From contig NZ_CP018616.1 of assembly GCF_002849855.1 (NCBI RefSeq), positions 2,963,710-3,027,709 of the forward strand: a stretch of 64,000 nt of DNA, given 5' to 3'. A program made the position numbers and the translations under genes. This stretch comes from Vibrio azureus (GTDB taxonomy: Bacteria; Pseudomonadota; Gammaproteobacteria; Enterobacterales; Vibrionaceae). Below the pieces are notes generated by a model. That model had not been told where the DNA came from. It was given only the letters and a program-made list of their open reading frames with translations, and did no database searches. Below, one piece after another: positions 59,999-64,000 of the stretch. Each line of letters opens with the position of its first letter. The stretch's first letter is position 1.

Positions 59999-61399
59999 GC
60001 TCGCCTCTCTTGTTATGCACCAATTCACTATTCTGATCAGTAAACGTTAGCTGTCTTTCCTTCATCAGTTGTGCGAAGAACTCGATGACGGACTGAGGTG
60101 ATTCTGCCAACGTAATAGCTCGCACAACTGCCAAACTAGAAACACCTGTTTGCCAAACTTGGGCTGCATTAGATTGGTCAATACCACCAATTGCGACCGT
60201 GGGAAAACCGAGTAAATCGCTACTCACTGTTTTGCCTTTTGAAGGACGAAAAACCGACTCTGTGTTTTCATAAGGAATGCTTTCAATCAGCTTTTGATAC
60301 AGTGCCAAACGCACCAAACCTTGTGGTTTCGATGGCATCTGTTTGGTGGTGGTTGGAAAGATATGCCCTAGCGCGATGTAACTAGGATGAATTTGTACGA
60401 TGCGCAGTAGCTCATAATAACCATGAGTAGAAAGGCCTAGACGAATGCCGGCTTTAGTTAGCTGAGCCAAATTCGATTCTTCTATGTCTTCTTGTCCTAG
60501 GTGAACGCCATAGGCACCATGCTTGATTGCCAACTGCCAATAGTCATTGATGAATACTTGTGCTTGATACTGTCGACCTAGCTCAATTGCTCGAATGATC
60601 TGTTGTTCCAAATCGGCTTGTTGTGGGTTCTCGATTCGTAGCTGAATCGTGTTAATGCCTAAAGGCAGTAAACGTTCAATCCAAGCAACATCATCAACGA
60701 CTGGGTAGAGCCCTAAACTTTGCTTAGTTAACGTTGGAAAGCTGACGCTATCTCCTTGTGCTGACCAACCAATTTGGATACCGAGTCGGTTACTCTCCAG
60801 TACAGGTGTAGGGAAATCATCAAATTGATCAGCCCACTGAGTAGATCGTCCCTCGTCAAGGTTGTCATTCAACAGTGTTTCACGTGAAACATTCGCTTGT
60901 TGAGTTAGCATTCCTCGCGCAAGTGTTAACGCGTCTTCGATAGGAAAATCGAGTACTGTCAGCGTTACTGTCCAAGCAAGGTGATGTTCAGGGTCGAACA
61001 TTGCTTTAAGTTTGGACTTAACGGAAAGCGCTCTCACTTCGTTGTTAATTGGGTGACGCCAGATATCAAGCTGAAGCACTTGCTCCTTTTCATCAGATAC
61101 CTGCGTATCAGCAATACCAATATAAATCGCTTTCGACGGTTGCTTAGCACACGCTTCTACCGATAAAGCAGAGCGGTAATAGAGCACAAATGAACTCTCA
61201 TGCTCAGCATCATAACCATTAATAAGATCGGTCGTTATATGTGTGGTCTGTTGGTCGCGAACAAGCTGAATAGATTGAGTTGGGCTCACACCCAACTCAA
61301 TGTCTTCAATGCTAAAACCCTGTTCTTTCGCCAACAATAAACATTGCTGAACTAAACCTGTCAGTTCAATCAATGATGACGGAATAAGGATTTTGCTCA

Positions 61400-61400
<1 letters not shown>
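59985..61400 (-). CDS. thiE: Thiamine phosphate synthase ThiE, with large N-terminal extension
   Basis: ThiE joins thiazole phosphate and the pyrimidine pyrophosphate to give thiamine phosphate. The catalytic domain is at about 229-440, with [69 protein letters not shown] and VAIGGID. The protein has 471 residues against about 211 in E. coli. An N-terminal extension of ~225 residues has no firm assignment; the segment [17 protein letters not shown] near 152-168 is loosely like the ThiD C-terminus. A perfect parS lies in codons 170-175 (VSRET). An insertion is seen around 373-397. It begins at the thiC stop codon. Confidence 0.85.
60876..60891. other. parS ParB binding site (perfect) inside thiE
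   Basis: TGTTTCACGTGAAACA, exact 16-base match, within the thiE coding sequence, where it encodes the residues around VSRET (171-175) in the non-catalytic N-terminal part. It is 3.9 kb from the perfect site at 56952. Confidence 0.93.
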
Positions 61401-63565
<2,165 letters not shown>

Positions 63566-63573
63566 TCAGTATA

Positions 63574-63600
63574 TAAAAACGGCTTGGTTAAACCAAGCCG
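63574..63600 (-). terminator. Terminator after crcB
   Basis: On the minus strand CGGCTTGGT / ACCAAGCCG hairpin with a 3-base loop, then TTTTTATATA. It ends the crcB transcript just upstream of the thi riboswitch. Confidence 0.8.
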
Positions 63601-63626
63601 ATCTGATTAGGATTTGAGTATTTTTG

Positions 63627-64000
63627 CTAGCTACGCATCAATAATTGGAAGCCAAGCCATGCTGCAGAAATGCTTAATACGACATTCAGCACAACGTTTA
63701 GTCCCATCTTTAAGAAAGCGCCCTGCTGCATAAGCAACACGTTATCCATCGAAAAGGTAGAAAAGGTCGTGAGTGCCCCCAAAAAGCCCAAACCAATGAT
63801 TTGACGCCATGGGTCAGTAGTCAGCAGTTCTGTCTCAAATGCAGCGATCAGTAGGCCCATAATAAACGAACCAACAACGTTTACCGTAAGCGTACCGTAC
63901 GGAAAGCCTCGACCAAGTAGCATGACACAAAGTTCAGAAACTAAGTAACGGGAACAGGCACCAAATGCACCACCCAATGCAATAAAACCTAAAATAGCAG
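63627..64000 (-). CDS. crcB: Fluoride channel CrcB/FluC (5' end outside window)
   Basis: CrcB is the small four-helix fluoride channel, functioning as a dual-topology dimer. Visible residues include ILGFIALGGAFGACSRYLVSE at the N-side, GTLTVNVVGSFIMG and GFLGALTTFSTFSMDN, with the family Na+/F- region TTFSTFS. The frame stays open to the window edge, so the extreme N-terminus is missing; the TTG at 63977 is internal. On the far side of the thi riboswitch it has its own terminator. Confidence 0.9.
   Translation of the reverse strand, partial: AILGFIALGGAFGACSRYLVSELCVMLLGRGFPYGTLTVNVVGSFIMGLLIAAFETELLTTDPWRQIIGLGFLGALTTFSTFSMDNVLLMQQGAFLKMGLNVVLNVVLSISAAWLGFQLLMRS

Overview
The window is a chromosomal segment of a gammaproteobacterium, almost certainly a Vibrio. 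The evidence is the 16S rRNA signature, Vibrio/E. coli-like gene order (lptM-lysA-dapF-DUF484-xerC-yigB, hemCDXY opposite cyaA, trxA opposite rhlB-gppA, thiCEFSGH), and long AT-rich intergenic spacers. Two perfect and two near-perfect copies of the ParB site parS (TGTTTCACGTGAAACA) place it in the origin-proximal domain of the main chromosome. Most of it is core genome; accessory or unusual parts are short.

Layout. 1-4.4 kb: rsmD tail, the yhhL/yhhN/yhhM-type genes, an A-rich gap, a 26-codon small gene and an acyltransferase. 4.5-8.4 kb: a lipoprotein, a 270-bp nested inverted-repeat (MITE-like) element, and a three-gene operon (ArsJ-associated GAPDH, CDKN3-type phosphatase, ArsJ exporter) behind a promoter that overlaps an 11-bp-arm palindrome. 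8.5-12.4 kb: rhtB, pldB, yigL, an EVE protein and a DTW tRNA-modifying enzyme. 12.5-24.5 kb: yigB-xerC-DUF484-dapF-lysA-lptM, cyaY, cyaA and hemCDXY. 25.0-30.9 kb: a complete rRNA operon on the minus strand (16S, tRNA-Ile, tRNA-Ala, 23S, 5S, tRNA-Ser) with P1/P2 promoters and boxA elements. 31-43 kb: fre, ubiD (with a duplicated C-terminal domain), rho, trxA, rhlB, gppA, a YhhQ queuosine-precursor transporter behind a preQ1-I-like leader, DUF3630 and recQ. 43-49.3 kb: rarD, a DUF1800/DUF1501 pair whose second gene is frameshifted before an F5/8C domain, and an AraC regulator with a LysE exporter. 49.3-49.9 kb: an unlabelled CsrB-family regulatory RNA with about 26 GGA motifs, its own promoter and an upstream UvrY/GacA-type box. 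50-57 kb: uvrD, a small H-NS-oligomerisation-like protein, a Bcr/CflA exporter opposite a LysR regulator, and a long Xaa-Pro aminopeptidase. 57-63.6 kb: the thiamine operon thiCEFSGH behind a TPP riboswitch, with a parS site inside the thiE coding sequence. 63.6-64 kb: 5'-truncated crcB.

The genes connect as follows. The thi operon makes the thiazole and pyrimidine moieties of thiamine and joins them under TPP control. hemCD make uroporphyrinogen III, and hemXY accompany them. The ars-like operon would convert arsenate to 1-arseno-3-phosphoglycerate and export it. The CsrB RNA would titrate CsrA under a BarA/UvrY-type system. The findings most worth following are the parS cluster, the CsrB RNA with its UvrY box, the ArsJ/GAPDH/phosphatase operon without a local arsR, and the preQ1-like leader.
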